The notes beneath the pieces were generated by a model. That model was given only the letters and a program-made list of their open reading frames with translations. It ran no database searches and was not told where the DNA came from. From Thermus thermophilus HB8 (lineage in GTDB: Bacteria; Deinococcota; Deinococci; Deinococcales; Thermaceae), in NCBI RefSeq assembly GCF_000091545.1, contig NC_006461.1:1524304-1588303 (forward strand): 64,000 nt of DNA, written 5' to 3'. Position numbers and translations under genes: made by a program. Positions 1-8,626 of this stretch are shown one piece after another (positions within the stretch are counted from its first letter, which is position 1; every line of letters begins with the position of its first letter).

Positions 1-1
1 C

Positions 2-277
2 CTGCTCCGCCCCGACGGCCTCCTCCTGGAGGCGGTGGGGGAGGCCTCCGGCGCGGCGGAGCGGGCCGCCGCCCTTTTGGGCCTGGGCGTGGCCCTGGCC
101 CAAAGCCAGGGGGAGGAGGTGGCGGAGCTCGTGGTAGAGTACCCCGAGGGCGCCCTCTTCCTGGCGCCCGTGGCCGGCCACCACCTCCTGCTCTTGCTGG
201 AGGACCTCCAGGACCTGGGCCGGGCCCGGGTGGCCCTCAAGGGAGTGCGCCTGCGCATTGAGGAGGCGTTAGCATGA
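2..277 (+). CDS. Roadblock/LC7-domain protein (5' end outside window)
   Basis: The reading frame is open from the window edge, so the N-terminus is missing. The visible 91 residues fit the Roadblock/LC7 fold: a strand with a DGL turn, a long Ala/Leu-rich helix, two beta strands, a Leu-rich helix, a strand with GRARVALKG, and a last helix. Roadblock proteins such as MglB act as regulators or scaffolds of small GTPases in the cytoplasm. No GTPase gene is visible here, so the partner is unknown. The TGA stop overlaps the next ATG (ATGA), which suggests translational coupling with the DUF3467 gene. Confidence 0.7.
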   Translation: MLRPDGLLLEAVGEASGAAERAAALLGLGVALAQSQGEEVAELVVEYPEGALFLAPVAGHHLLLLLEDLQDLGRARVALKGVRLRIEEALA

Positions 278-540
278 ACGAGCTGAAGCTGGACATCAAC
301 ATTGACAAGGACGTGGCCCAGGGCCGCTACGCCAACCTGGCCCTCATCGCCCACACCAAAAACGAGTTCATCCTGGACTTCGCCCTGCTCCAGCCCCAGG
401 GGGGGGCCCTCGTGGTGAGCCGGATCGTCACCAGCCCCCAGCACGCCAAGGCCCTCCTCCGTAGCCTCGCGGAGAACATCGCCCGCTACGAGGAGGCCTT
501 CGGCCCCATCCCCGAGCCCGTGGCGGAGAACCAGGCCTGA
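274..540 (+). CDS. DUF3467 family protein
   Basis: This is an 88-residue protein with the DUF3467 pattern: an N-terminal strand with GRYANLALIAHTKNEF, then FILDFALLQP, then SRIVTSPQHAKALLRSLAENI and a helix with Y-E. The family is small and cytoplasmic and has no established biochemical role. The start overlaps the stop of the Roadblock gene by four bases, so the two are almost surely translated together. A strong bidirectional hairpin follows the stop. The family call is from pattern memory; the function is unknown. Confidence 0.8.
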   Translation: MNELKLDINIDKDVAQGRYANLALIAHTKNEFILDFALLQPQGGALVVSRIVTSPQHAKALLRSLAENIARYEEAFGPIPEPVAENQA

Positions 541-553
541 AGCCTCCCCGGTA

Positions 554-601
554 AAACCCCCTGCCTCCCCCGCCCTACCCGGCGAAGGAGGCAGGGGGTT
601 T
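554..601. terminator. Bidirectional intrinsic terminator between convergent genes
   Basis: A perfect 15-bp stem (554-568 with 587-601) has A residues on one flank and T on the other, so it can work in both directions. It separates the DUF3467 gene from the convergent S9 peptidase gene, and its last bases include part of the peptidase stop codon. Confidence 0.85.
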
Positions 602-2405
602 ACAGGTTTTCCCGCCACCAGTCCAGGTAGGCCCGAAGCCGGGCCAGGCGGCGGTCGGGCCGCCCCGAGCGGGAAAGCTCGTGGCCTTCCTCGGGCACCC
701 GGAAGAAAGCGGTCTTCACCCCGAGGTGGAAGAGGGCGGTGTACCAGGTCTCCCCCTGGTCTATGGGGCAACGGTGGTCCTCTTCCGAGTGGACCACGAG
801 GGTGGGGGTCCGGACCCGGTGGACGAGGCGGAGGGGGCTCTTCTCCCAAAGGACCTCGGACCTTTCCCAGGGCTTGGCCTTAAGCTCCAGGTAGGTGAAC
901 CGGGGGCCGATGTCGCTCGCCCCGAAGAAGCTCAGCCAGTTGCAGATGCTCCGGTCGGTGACGGCCGCCTTGAAGCGCTCGGGGTAGCGGGCCGTGAGCC
1001 AGTTCGTCATGTACCCGCCGTAGCTTCCCCCCGCCACCCCCACCCGCTTGGGGTCCAGGGGGAAGTGGGCGAGGACGTGGTCCAAGAACCCCATGAGGTC
1101 CCGCTCGTCCCGCTCCCCCCACTCCCCCTCCAAAAGGGCGAAGTCCTGGCCGTAGCCCGTGGAGCCCCGGGGGTTGGAAAAGGCCACGGCGTAGCCCGCC
1201 CGGCGGAAAAGCTGGAGCTCCAGCATGGGGGCGGCCCCGAAGGCGGTGTGGGGCCCCCCGTGGATGTAGAGGATCACCGGGTGGGGTCCCTCCCCCTCGG
1301 GCAAAAGGACCCACCCCGGGACCTTGTGCCCCTCGGGGCTTGTCCACTCGGTGTAGAGGGGCTCGGCCAGGTCCAAGACCCCGGCGTTGGGGTCAAAGGT
1401 GCCCAAGGGGCCCTCGAGGCGGGCCGGGTGGGTGAAGTCCTCCTTGAGGAGGAAAAGCCCCCGCTCCGTGAGGGCGAAGGCGAGGACGCTCCCCTCCTCG
1501 GTGAGGGCCTCCGCCTTCCCGTCCAGGCCCACCCGGTAAAGCCGCGCCCTCCCCGCCTCGGTGCGCACCACATAGACCCCGTCTTCGCCCCACCTGGGGC
1601 CCTGGGGGTGCTGGCCGTAGCGCAGGTCGGAGTTGAGGGAGTTTTGGAGGCTCCCCTCGAGGAGCACCCGGGCCTCGCCCCCCCTAAGGTGGTAAAGCCT
1701 CGCCTCCGTGCCCCCACCCCGCTCAAAGGCGTGCCCCAGGAAGAAGAGCCCTTCGGGGCTCCACTCCAGGGCGAAAATGGGGCCCACGCCCCCATAGACC
1801 TTCTCCAGCCGCCCCTCCCGGAGGAGGAAGAGGGTGTCCCGGCCCTCCGCCTGGGCCCGGGCGTCCTCGGGCATGACCAAATAGAGCCCCTCGGGGGCGT
1901 AGACCATCTCCTTGGGCGGGGGGTAGCGGTCCAGGAGGAGGCGGACCTTGCCCTCCTCCAGGGCGTAGAGGGCCACGTTCCCCTCGGGCAGGAGGCCGCG
2001 GCCGTCAAACTTGAAGGGCCAGCCTTGGAAGCGGCGGGGGCCGCCGGGCCTGGGCGCCTCCTTGAGGGCCAGGAAGGCCACCCCGCCCCCGGGGCCCAAG
2101 GCGTAGTCCAGGACCCCGGCGGTCTCCGTGAGACGCTCCGCCTCGCCTCCCCGGAGGTCCAGGCGGAAAAGCTCCTCCCGCTCCCCCACCCGGCGCAGGA
2201 AGTAGAGGAAGGGGGCGCGGTAGCGGGGCCTTCTCGCCTCCTCCTGGGTGAGGAGGCGCAAGGCCCCGTCAAAGAGGGCGATGCGGGAACGGTAGCGGGG
2301 CGGATCCCCCTCCTGGATCTCCGTGAGGAGGAAGAGGGGAAGGCCCTCAGGGCCTGGGGTGAGGTCGGAGAGGAAGCGGAGCTTCAGCAGGGTTTCGGGC
2401 TCCAT
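600..2405 (-). CDS. S9 family prolyl oligopeptidase / acylaminoacyl-peptidase
   Basis: A 601-residue serine peptidase of the prolyl oligopeptidase family (S9C-like). It has an N-terminal beta-propeller-like region of short repeats (about residues 1-340) and a C-terminal alpha/beta hydrolase domain. The nucleophile motif GGSYGGYM, the oxyanion-type HGGPH and the late EEGHELS histidine are all visible. Such enzymes release acylated or hydrophobic residues from peptides in the cytoplasm. I chose the ATG at 2405 (MEPETLLKLR) because a TATTAT hexamer lies 6 nt before it. A longer in-frame version from 2474 would run through this promoter. Confidence 0.88.
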   Translation of the reverse strand: MEPETLLKLRFLSDLTPGPEGLPLFLLTEIQEGDPPRYRSRIALFDGALRLLTQEEARRPRYRAPFLYFLRRVGEREELFRLDLRGGEAERLTETAGVLDYALGPGGGVAFLALKEAPRPGGPRRFQGWPFKFDGRGLLPEGNVALYALEEGKVRLLLDRYPPPKEMVYAPEGLYLVMPEDARAQAEGRDTLFLLREGRLEKVYGGVGPIFALEWSPEGLFFLGHAFERGGGTEARLYHLRGGEARVLLEGSLQNSLNSDLRYGQHPQGPRWGEDGVYVVRTEAGRARLYRVGLDGKAEALTEEGSVLAFALTERGLFLLKEDFTHPARLEGPLGTFDPNAGVLDLAEPLYTEWTSPEGHKVPGWVLLPEGEGPHPVILYIHGGPHTAFGAAPMLELQLFRRAGYAVAFSNPRGSTGYGQDFALLEGEWGERDERDLMGFLDHVLAHFPLDPKRVGVAGGSYGGYMTNWLTARYPERFKAAVTDRSICNWLSFFGASDIGPRFTYLELKAKPWERSEVLWEKSPLRLVHRVRTPTLVVHSEEDHRCPIDQGETWYTALFHLGVKTAFFRVPEEGHELSRSGRPDRRLARLRAYLDWWRENL

Positions 2406-2472
2406 GCCGTCATAATACTGACCGGTCATCCGCCCGCAAAGCCCCCCGGGAGGCATCGGGTAAGCTTTCCCC
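2406..2472. promoter_or_regulatory. Divergent leaderless promoters, S9 peptidase / NIF3
   Basis: On the minus strand, TATTAT (2417-2412) is followed after 6 nt by the peptidase ATG at 2405. On the plus strand, TAAGCT (2461-2466) is followed after 6 nt by the NIF3 ATG at 2473. Neither start has room for a Shine-Dalgarno sequence, so both mRNAs are probably leaderless. No good -35 was recognised for either. Confidence 0.65.
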
Positions 2473-3799
<1,327 letters not shown>

Positions 3800-3805
3800 G
3801 GGCCC

Positions 3806-4261
3806 ATGCGCCACCGGCTTTGGGGACTCTTGGGCCTTTTAGGGCTCGCCCTGGCCCTCACCTTCCCCAAGAGCACCCTCTACGTGGAGGGGAACGGCAA
3901 GCGCCACCTCCTCAAGGTGGAGGTGGCCGACACCCCGGAGCGCTGGGCCCAGGGCCTCATGTTCCGCGAGCGCCTCGGCGAGGACGAGGGCATGGTCTTC
4001 CTCTTCCCCGAGCCCACGGCGGGCGGGTTCTGGATGAAAAACACCCTCATCCCCCTTTCCATCGCCTTCTTTGACCGGCAAGGCGTTATCCTGCGCATCC
4101 TGGACATGGAGCCCTGCCGGGCCGACCCCTGCCCCGTCTACTACCCGGGCGTGGTCTACCAAGGGGCCCTGGAGGTGAACCAGGGCTGGTTCCGCCGCCG
4201 CGGCCTCGCCGAGGGGGCCCGGGTCGGGGGGGAGGCCCTGAAGCGCTGGCCCCAGCGGTGA
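3806..4261 (+). CDS. DUF192 family secreted protein
   Basis: A 151-residue protein with a short basic N-terminus and a hydrophobic signal segment (residues 4-18), so it is likely exported or membrane-attached. The DUF192 core is clear: TPERWAQGLMFRE, a VFLFPEP strand, the conserved GFWMKNT segment, then IAFFDRQGVI and VYQGALEVNQGWF. The family has a compact beta fold of unknown function. The start is set by the -10 hexamer 6 nt upstream; the frame is open further upstream, inside tmk. A paralogue follows at once. Confidence 0.85.
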   Translation: MRHRLWGLLGLLGLALALTFPKSTLYVEGNGKRHLLKVEVADTPERWAQGLMFRERLGEDEGMVFLFPEPTAGGFWMKNTLIPLSIAFFDRQGVILRILDMEPCRADPCPVYYPGVVYQGALEVNQGWFRRRGLAEGARVGGEALKRWPQR

Positions 4262-4262
4262 G

Positions 4263-4799
4263 ATGAAGCCAGTGGAGCGGAACCCCTTCCTCCCCCTTTT
4301 GGCCTTCGCCCTCCTCGTCCTCCTCTCCGTCCTCTCCTTTATGGGCTACCTGCTCGCGGCGCGGCGCCTCCAGGCCCCCCCTCCGGCCGAGGTCCTCACC
4401 GTCCTCACCCCGGAAGGCCCCCACACCCTCCGGGGGCGGGTGGCCCGGACCCCGGAGGCCTGGCGGCGGGGCCTCGGCCTGCGGGAGGAGGGGCTGGAAG
4501 CCCTCCTCTACCTCTTCCCCGAGGCCACGGACGCCCCCTTCAGCGCCGAGGGCTACCGCTTCCCCGTGGTGGTGGCCTTCCTGGACGGGACCCTGCGGGT
4601 GCTCCAGGTCAAGCGGCTAAGCCCGGGGGAGGTCTACGCCCCCGGGACCGCCTACCGGGGCGTGCTGGAGGTGCGGGAGGGGCTCCTCTCCCTCGCCCCG
4701 GGGGACCAGGTGGTGCCCTGGGCGCCCCCTACCAGAACGGGGCCGCCCAAAAGCTCCCCGCGCCAGCCGGGCGAAGGAAACGGGGAGAAAGGGGACTAG
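4263..4799 (+). CDS. Membrane-anchored DUF192-like paralogue
   Basis: A 178-residue protein with one N-terminal membrane segment (about residues 11-32) followed by a DUF192-like core: TPEAWRRGLGLREEGLEALLYLFPEA, then VVVAFLDGTLRVLQVKRL, then YRGVLEVREGLL. The WMKNT signature of its upstream neighbour is replaced by a different stretch (FSAEGYRFP), so it has diverged. A basic/Gly-rich tail follows. It lies 1 nt after the first DUF192 gene. Its TAG stop shares the CTAG sequence with the stop of the convergent fmdB-like gene. Function unknown. Confidence 0.75.
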   Translation: MKPVERNPFLPLLAFALLVLLSVLSFMGYLLAARRLQAPPPAEVLTVLTPEGPHTLRGRVARTPEAWRRGLGLREEGLEALLYLFPEATDAPFSAEGYRFPVVVAFLDGTLRVLQVKRLSPGEVYAPGTAYRGVLEVREGLLSLAPGDQVVPWAPPTRTGPPKSSPRQPGEGNGEKGD

Positions 4800-5029
4800 T
4801 CCTCCTTGTCCTTGGTGTCCGAACCCTCTTCCTTCTTGGCGCCGGAGTCCTTCTTGGCGTAGTCCTTCACGTGCCAGCCCGAGCCCTTGAAGATGATGGC
4901 CGGGGGGGTGATGACCCGCTTCAAGGGCTCCCCCGTCTCGGGGTGGGCCTTGAGGGGTTCGTCGTGAAAGCCCTGCTCAAACTCGTAGTAGTTTCCCGTC
5001 TCCAAGCCCTTGTAGACGTAGATCGGCAT
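4796..5029 (-). CDS. FmdB-family protein lacking the zinc-ribbon cysteines
   Basis: A 77-residue protein with the FmdB/CxxC_CXXC_SSSS layout: MPIYVY start, DEPL, GEPLKRVI, then IIFKGSGWHVKDYAKKD and a charged tail. Normal members carry two CxxC pairs near residues 8-35. Here those positions are Lys, Gly, His and Glu, and the protein has no cysteine at all. It therefore cannot form the zinc ribbon. The start has a GGGAGG ribosome site and a promoter with a perfect TTGACA. Role unknown. Confidence 0.8.
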   Translation of the reverse strand: MPIYVYKGLETGNYYEFEQGFHDEPLKAHPETGEPLKRVITPPAIIFKGSGWHVKDYAKKDSGAKKEEGSDTKDKED

Positions 5030-5049
5030 ACCCTTCCCTCCCCAATGGG

Positions 5050-5104
5050 ATTTTGACGCTTAGCCTTCTTGAGTGTCAAGAGGCGGGCGTGGTACCCTCC
5101 CCCC
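5050..5104. promoter_or_regulatory. Divergent promoters sharing one -35 region
   Basis: Minus strand: TTGACA (5079-5074), 18 bp, CAAAAT (5055-5050), serving the fmdB-like gene. Plus strand: TTGAGT (5069-5074), 18 bp, TACCCT (5093-5098), then 6 nt to the GTG at 5105. The two -35 hexamers touch inside the inverted repeat CTTGA-N3-TCAAG (5068-5080). Confidence 0.65.
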
Positions 5105-5659
5105 GTGACCAAGGCCGAGCTCCGCCGCAGGGCCCGGGCCGCCTGGCGAAGGCTGGACCTTAAGGCCCTTTCCCGGGCCGTGGGGGCCGCCCTCCTCCCT
5201 TGGCTACGGGAGCGGGGCTTCCGGCACATCCTCCTCTACCACCCCCTGCCCCATGAGCTCAACCTCCTGCCCCTGATGGAGGCTTACCCCGCCCGCTACT
5301 ACCTGCCCAAGGTGGCGGGGAAGGGGCTCACCGTCCACCCCTTCGGCCCCCTCGCCCCCGGGCCCTTCGGCCTCCTCGAGCCCACCACCCCGCCGGAGGA
5401 CCCCCGGGTCCTGGACCTGGTGGTGGTGCCGGGCCTGGCCTTTGACCGGGAGGGGTACCGCCTGGGGCACGGCCAGGGGTTCTACGACCGCTTCCTCAAG
5501 GAGGTGCGGGCCGCCACCGTGGGCGTGGTGCCCCAGGCCCTCCTCTTCCCCGCCCTCCCCCGGGACCCCTGGGACGTGCCCGTGGACCACCTGGCCACGG
5601 AGGCGGGGGTGGAGGCGGTCAAACGCCCAGCCCCGGGCCCCGGGGGCCTGCTAGACTAG
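5105..5659 (+). CDS. 5-formyltetrahydrofolate cyclo-ligase
   Basis: A 184-residue cyclo-ligase (MTHFS), which uses ATP to turn 5-formyl-THF into 5,10-methenyl-THF. The C-terminal signature RLGHGQGFYDRFL and the VVPGLAFD segment are typical. The N-terminal LRRRARAAWRRLD helix and YHPLPHELN loop also fit. I take the GTG at 5105 because the TACCCT hexamer is 6 nt upstream; an in-frame ATG at 5069 lies inside the -35 region. The stop TAG overlaps the last base of the next gene's -10. Confidence 0.9.
   Translation: MTKAELRRRARAAWRRLDLKALSRAVGAALLPWLRERGFRHILLYHPLPHELNLLPLMEAYPARYYLPKVAGKGLTVHPFGPLAPGPFGLLEPTTPPEDPRVLDLVVVPGLAFDREGYRLGHGQGFYDRFLKEVRAATVGVVPQALLFPALPRDPWDVPVDHLATEAGVEAVKRPAPGPGGLLD
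5652..5657 (+). promoter_or_regulatory. -10 element of leaderless HAD gene
   Basis: TAGACT is followed by 7 nt and the ATG at 5665; it lies at the end of the cyclo-ligase coding region. Confidence 0.55.
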
Positions 5660-5664
5660 GCCCC

Positions 5665-6276
5665 ATGCGCGGGGCCCTTTTGGACCGCGATGGGGTCCTC
5701 CTCCTTTTGGACGAGAAGGCCCTTTACCGGAAGGCCGTGGAGCTTGCGGCGCGGGGCGCCGGGCTGGAGCGGAGCCTGGCCGCCTTGGCCCGCGCGGTGC
5801 GGGCCTTGAACGAGGCGGTGCGGGGGCTTGCGGTGCGGACCCTGGAGGAGGAGGAGGCCCTCTGGCGGACCCTGGTCCTCGAGGTGGCCCGGGAGCTACG
5901 GGTGCCGCCCGAGGAGCTTCTCCCCTGGAGGTACTACCGCTTCATGCGGCCCGCCCCCGGGGCCGAGCGCCTACTGCACAGGCTCAAGGCCCGGAACCTC
6001 AAGGTAGGCGTCCTCTCCAACACCCTGCCGAGCCTCCGGGAAAGCCTGGCCCACCACGGCCTCGCCCGGTACGTGGACGGCTTCTTCGCCTCCTGCGCCC
6101 TGGGGGTGGCCAAGCCCGACCCCCGGGCCTTCCTCCTCGCCCTGGAGGGCCTGGGCCTCGCCCCTGAGGAGACCCTCTACCTGGACGACGACCCCGAGAA
6201 CGTGGAGGCCGCCCGGAGGCTCGGCCTCCGGGCGGAGGTCTACGCGCCCATAGGGGCGCCAGGGCGCCGGGCTTAG
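5665..6276 (+). CDS. HAD superfamily hydrolase
   Basis: A 203-residue HAD-family phosphatase. Motif I is LLDRDGVL (Asp7 as nucleophile, Asp9 as acid), motif II is VGVLSNT, motif III lysine is in GVAKPDP, and motif IV is YLDDDPENVEAA. A helical cap (about residues 15-90) follows motif I, as in subfamily IA. The substrate cannot be told from sequence. Its TAG stop overlaps the TAA stop of the convergent phosphoribosyltransferase gene within 6273-6276, so no terminator separates the pair. Confidence 0.85.
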   Translation: MRGALLDRDGVLLLLDEKALYRKAVELAARGAGLERSLAALARAVRALNEAVRGLAVRTLEEEEALWRTLVLEVARELRVPPEELLPWRYYRFMRPAPGAERLLHRLKARNLKVGVLSNTLPSLRESLAHHGLARYVDGFFASCALGVAKPDPRAFLLALEGLGLAPEETLYLDDDPENVEAARRLGLRAEVYAPIGAPGRRA

Positions 6277-6800
6277 AGCACGGGAAGCTCCGCCACCGTG
6301 TCCACGGCGAGGCCGGGCGTGCCCTGGCGGAAGACCGCCAGGCGGGCCACCACGTGCCCTCCCGCCCGGAGGACCATCTTCTCCATGGCCCTCATGGTCT
6401 CCCCGCTCGCCACCACGTCGGAAACCAGGACCACCCTCTGGTTGAGGAGCTTTTCCGCGAAGCGCCGGTCCAGCCAAAGCACCTCCCCCACCCCGAGGGT
6501 CAGGGTCTGGACCTCCTGGATGATGGGGTCCTCCATGTAGGGGCGGCGGCGCCTGCGGGCCACCACGTAGGGCAGGCCCAGCGCCTCCGCCAGGACGTGG
6601 GTGAGGGGGATGGGGCTCGTCTCCGTGGTGAAGAGGATCTCCGCCTCCTTGGGCACCAAAGGCCTTAGGGCCTCGGCCGCGGCCCGGGTGAACTCCGGGT
6701 CCCCCAGGAACTCCACCAGTGGGATGCGCCTCCCCGGAAGGGGCTCAATGAGGGGCACGTGCCGCGTCACGCCGCCTACGGTGATGGGGTAGGTCTCCAT
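6273..6800 (-). CDS. Phosphoribosyltransferase, apt paralogue
   Basis: A 175-residue type I phosphoribosyltransferase related to adenine phosphoribosyltransferase. The PRPP loop reads VVLVSDVVASGETM, where the usual acidic pair is Ser-Asp. The flexible-loop region VARRRRRPYMEDP is very basic. It is second in a two-gene unit, 9 nt after its paralogue, with an AGGAGG ribosome site in the gap. The altered PRPP loop and the tandem copy suggest a changed substrate or a regulatory role, but this is inference. Confidence 0.8.
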   Translation of the reverse strand: METYPITVGGVTRHVPLIEPLPGRRIPLVEFLGDPEFTRAAAEALRPLVPKEAEILFTTETSPIPLTHVLAEALGLPYVVARRRRRPYMEDPIIQEVQTLTLGVGEVLWLDRRFAEKLLNQRVVLVSDVVASGETMRAMEKMVLRAGGHVVARLAVFRQGTPGLAVDTVAELPVL

Positions 6801-6809
6801 AGGGTCCTC

Positions 6810-7346
6810 CTACTCCGGCTTGAAGAGGGGAAGGTGGCCGAGGGCCACGACGTCCTGGCGGGGCGTGCCCTCGGTGAAGACGGCGAGGACGGCGACCACC
6901 TCACCCCCCACGCTCTCAATGAGCTCCCTCAGCCCCGCCAGGGTGGAGCCGGTGGACACCACGTCGTCCACGATGGCCACCTTCTTGCCCCGAACCCGGG
7001 GGATGTCGGCCCCGTCCAGCACCAGAAGCTGGGGCTTCCCCGTGGTGATGGAGAGCACCTGGCGGCTCACGGGGTTGATCATGTAGGGCTTTTCCGTCTT
7101 GCGGGCCACCACGTAGGGCTTGCCCGTGATGCGGGAGAGGGCGTGGGCCAGGGGCACGGCCTTGACCTCGGGGGTGACCAGGACCTCCACCTCCGGGGGA
7201 AGCCGCTTGGCCAGCGCTTCGGCGGCCGCCTCGGTGAGCTCGGTGTCCCCCAAAAGGTTGAGCAGGGCCACGGCCACGCCCGGCCCCACCTGGACGATGG
7301 GGAGCTCCCTGCGCACGCCGGCGATCTCAACGGGGTAGGTCCTCAC
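6810..7346 (-). CDS. Adenine-type phosphoribosyltransferase
   Basis: A 178-residue phosphoribosyltransferase with a canonical PRPP loop, [14 protein letters not shown]. The fold layout matches APRT (adenine + PRPP to AMP): an N-terminal hood ([14 protein letters not shown]), [14 protein letters not shown], then [10 protein letters not shown] in the flexible loop. It is similar along its length to the following gene, so the two arose by tandem duplication. Translation starts at a GTG (7346) placed 6 nt after TAGACT, so the mRNA is likely leaderless. Purine salvage is the likely role; the exact base is not certain. Confidence 0.83.
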
Positions 7347-7368
7347 GGGCCCAGTCTATACTGAGGGC
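7347..7368. promoter_or_regulatory. Overlapping divergent -10 elements
   Basis: The sequence AGTCTATACT (7353-7362) holds TAGACT on the minus strand (7358-7353) and TATACT on the plus strand (7357-7362), which overlap by 2 bp. Each is exactly 6 nt from its start codon (GTG at 7346, ATG at 7369). On the minus strand TTGGCG lies 18 bp upstream as a possible -35; no clear plus-strand -35 is seen. Confidence 0.75.
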
Positions 7369-7797
7369 ATGCTGCACGCCAAGATTGAAACCCTGGGCGT
7401 GGACCCCCAGAACGGCAGCGTGGTGGTCCTGCTCAGGACGGAAAACGACAAGCTCCTCCCCATCGTCATCGGCCCCCTCGAGGCCCACCACATCGTGGTG
7501 GCCCTCCAAGGGGAAAAGCCCCCAAGGCCCCTCACCCCCGACCTCCTCCTCTCGGTGATGGAGATGCTCCAGGCCAAGCTCAAGCGGGTGGAGATCGTTG
7601 ACCTTAGGGACGGCACCTTTTACGCCCGCCTCATCCTGGAGCACCGGGGGATTGAGCTGGAGGTGGACGCCCGTCCCTCCGACGCCATGGCCCTGGCCCT
7701 CAGGGCGGGGGCGCCCATCCTGGTGGCGGAGGAGGTGGTGGAGAAGGCGGGCGTGGAGGAGGCCAACATCCGCCCCCACGGGGCGGCGGAAGCCTAA
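7369..7797 (+). CDS. Bifunctional nuclease family (BFN/DUF151) protein
   Basis: A 142-residue DUF151/BFN-domain protein. Family landmarks are visible: LLPIVIGPLEAHHIVVALQG, RPLTPDLL with a following long helix, the FYARLIL strand, and the SDAMALALRAGAPI segment near the C-terminus. In plants some members show DNase/RNase activity; in bacteria the role is poorly known. The gene is the plus-strand half of a divergent pair with a 22-bp spacer. A leaderless start is indicated by TATACT 6 nt before the ATG. Confidence 0.85.
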   Translation: MLHAKIETLGVDPQNGSVVVLLRTENDKLLPIVIGPLEAHHIVVALQGEKPPRPLTPDLLLSVMEMLQAKLKRVEIVDLRDGTFYARLILEHRGIELEVDARPSDAMALALRAGAPILVAEEVVEKAGVEEANIRPHGAAEA

Positions 7798-7828
7798 GCG
7801 GCGTTCCTCAGAGCGGGGGGCCGGGGCC

Positions 7829-8626
7829 ATGCTTGGCCACCGAGGGACGGGCGCTCGCCTCCTGCGCCTCTTCGTCCCCTTTCTTTTCGCCCTCACCCTG
7901 GCCCAGGCCCAGCGCCTGGGGGTGATCGGGGACTGGGGGGCGGACACCAGGGGGCGGGCCCAGGTGGCGGCCCTCCTCCGCAAGGAGCACGCCCAAAGCC
8001 CCCTCACCGCCCTCCTCACCGCCGGGGACAACTTCTACCCTAGAGGGCGGGTGGTGGAGGCCTACCTTCAAGACCTCCCCCCCGTCCCCCTCTACCCCGC
8101 CTTCGGCAACCACGACGCCCCGAACCTCGAGGCCCAGCTCCGCCGCTTCGGCCTGGAGAGGCCCCACTACCGGGTCCGCTTCGGCGGCCTCGAGGTCTTC
8201 GTCCTCTACACGGAAGGCGACCTCAGGGCCCAGAGGGCCTGGCTGGAGAAGGCCCTGCAAAGCTCCACCGCCCCCCTCAAGGCCCTCCTCCTCCACCGCC
8301 CCCTCTACTCCTCGGGGCTCCACGGGGGAAGCCCCGCCTTAAGGAGCCTCCTAGAGCCCCTCCTCCGCCGCCACGGGGTGGCCCTGGTCCTCGCGGGCCA
8401 CGACCACCACTACGAGCGCCTGGAGGTCCAGGGCCTCCTCCACGTGGTGACGGGAGGCGGGGGCGCGGGCCTTTACCGCACCCGCCCTCCCCTCCCCTGG
8501 AGCCGGGCCCTGGCCGTGGCCCACCACGCCCTCTTCCTGGAGGTGGGGCGGGAGGGCCTTTTGGGCTACGCCCTGGACCCCCAGGGGAAGCTCCTGGACC
8601 GCTTCCTCATCCCCATCCGCCCATGA
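7829..8626 (+). CDS. Secreted metallophosphoesterase (purple acid phosphatase-like)
   Basis: A 265-residue protein with a signal sequence (basic start, hydrophobic LFVPFLFALTL, cleavage near AQA about residue 28). The calcineurin-type metal motifs are in order: GDWG, TAGDNFY, FGNHD, LLHRPLYS and GHDHHYER. These bind two metals and cleave phosphomonoesters outside the cytoplasm. The ATG at 7829 is chosen because the signal peptide starts there; the frame stays open upstream. It lies 31 nt after the BFN gene. Its last 20 bp overlap the convergent HIT gene. Confidence 0.85.
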   Translation: MLGHRGTGARLLRLFVPFLFALTLAQAQRLGVIGDWGADTRGRAQVAALLRKEHAQSPLTALLTAGDNFYPRGRVVEAYLQDLPPVPLYPAFGNHDAPNLEAQLRRFGLERPHYRVRFGGLEVFVLYTEGDLRAQRAWLEKALQSSTAPLKALLLHRPLYSSGLHGGSPALRSLLEPLLRRHGVALVLAGHDHHYERLEVQGLLHVVTGGGGAGLYRTRPPLPWSRALAVAHHALFLEVGREGLLGYALDPQGKLLDRFLIPIRP

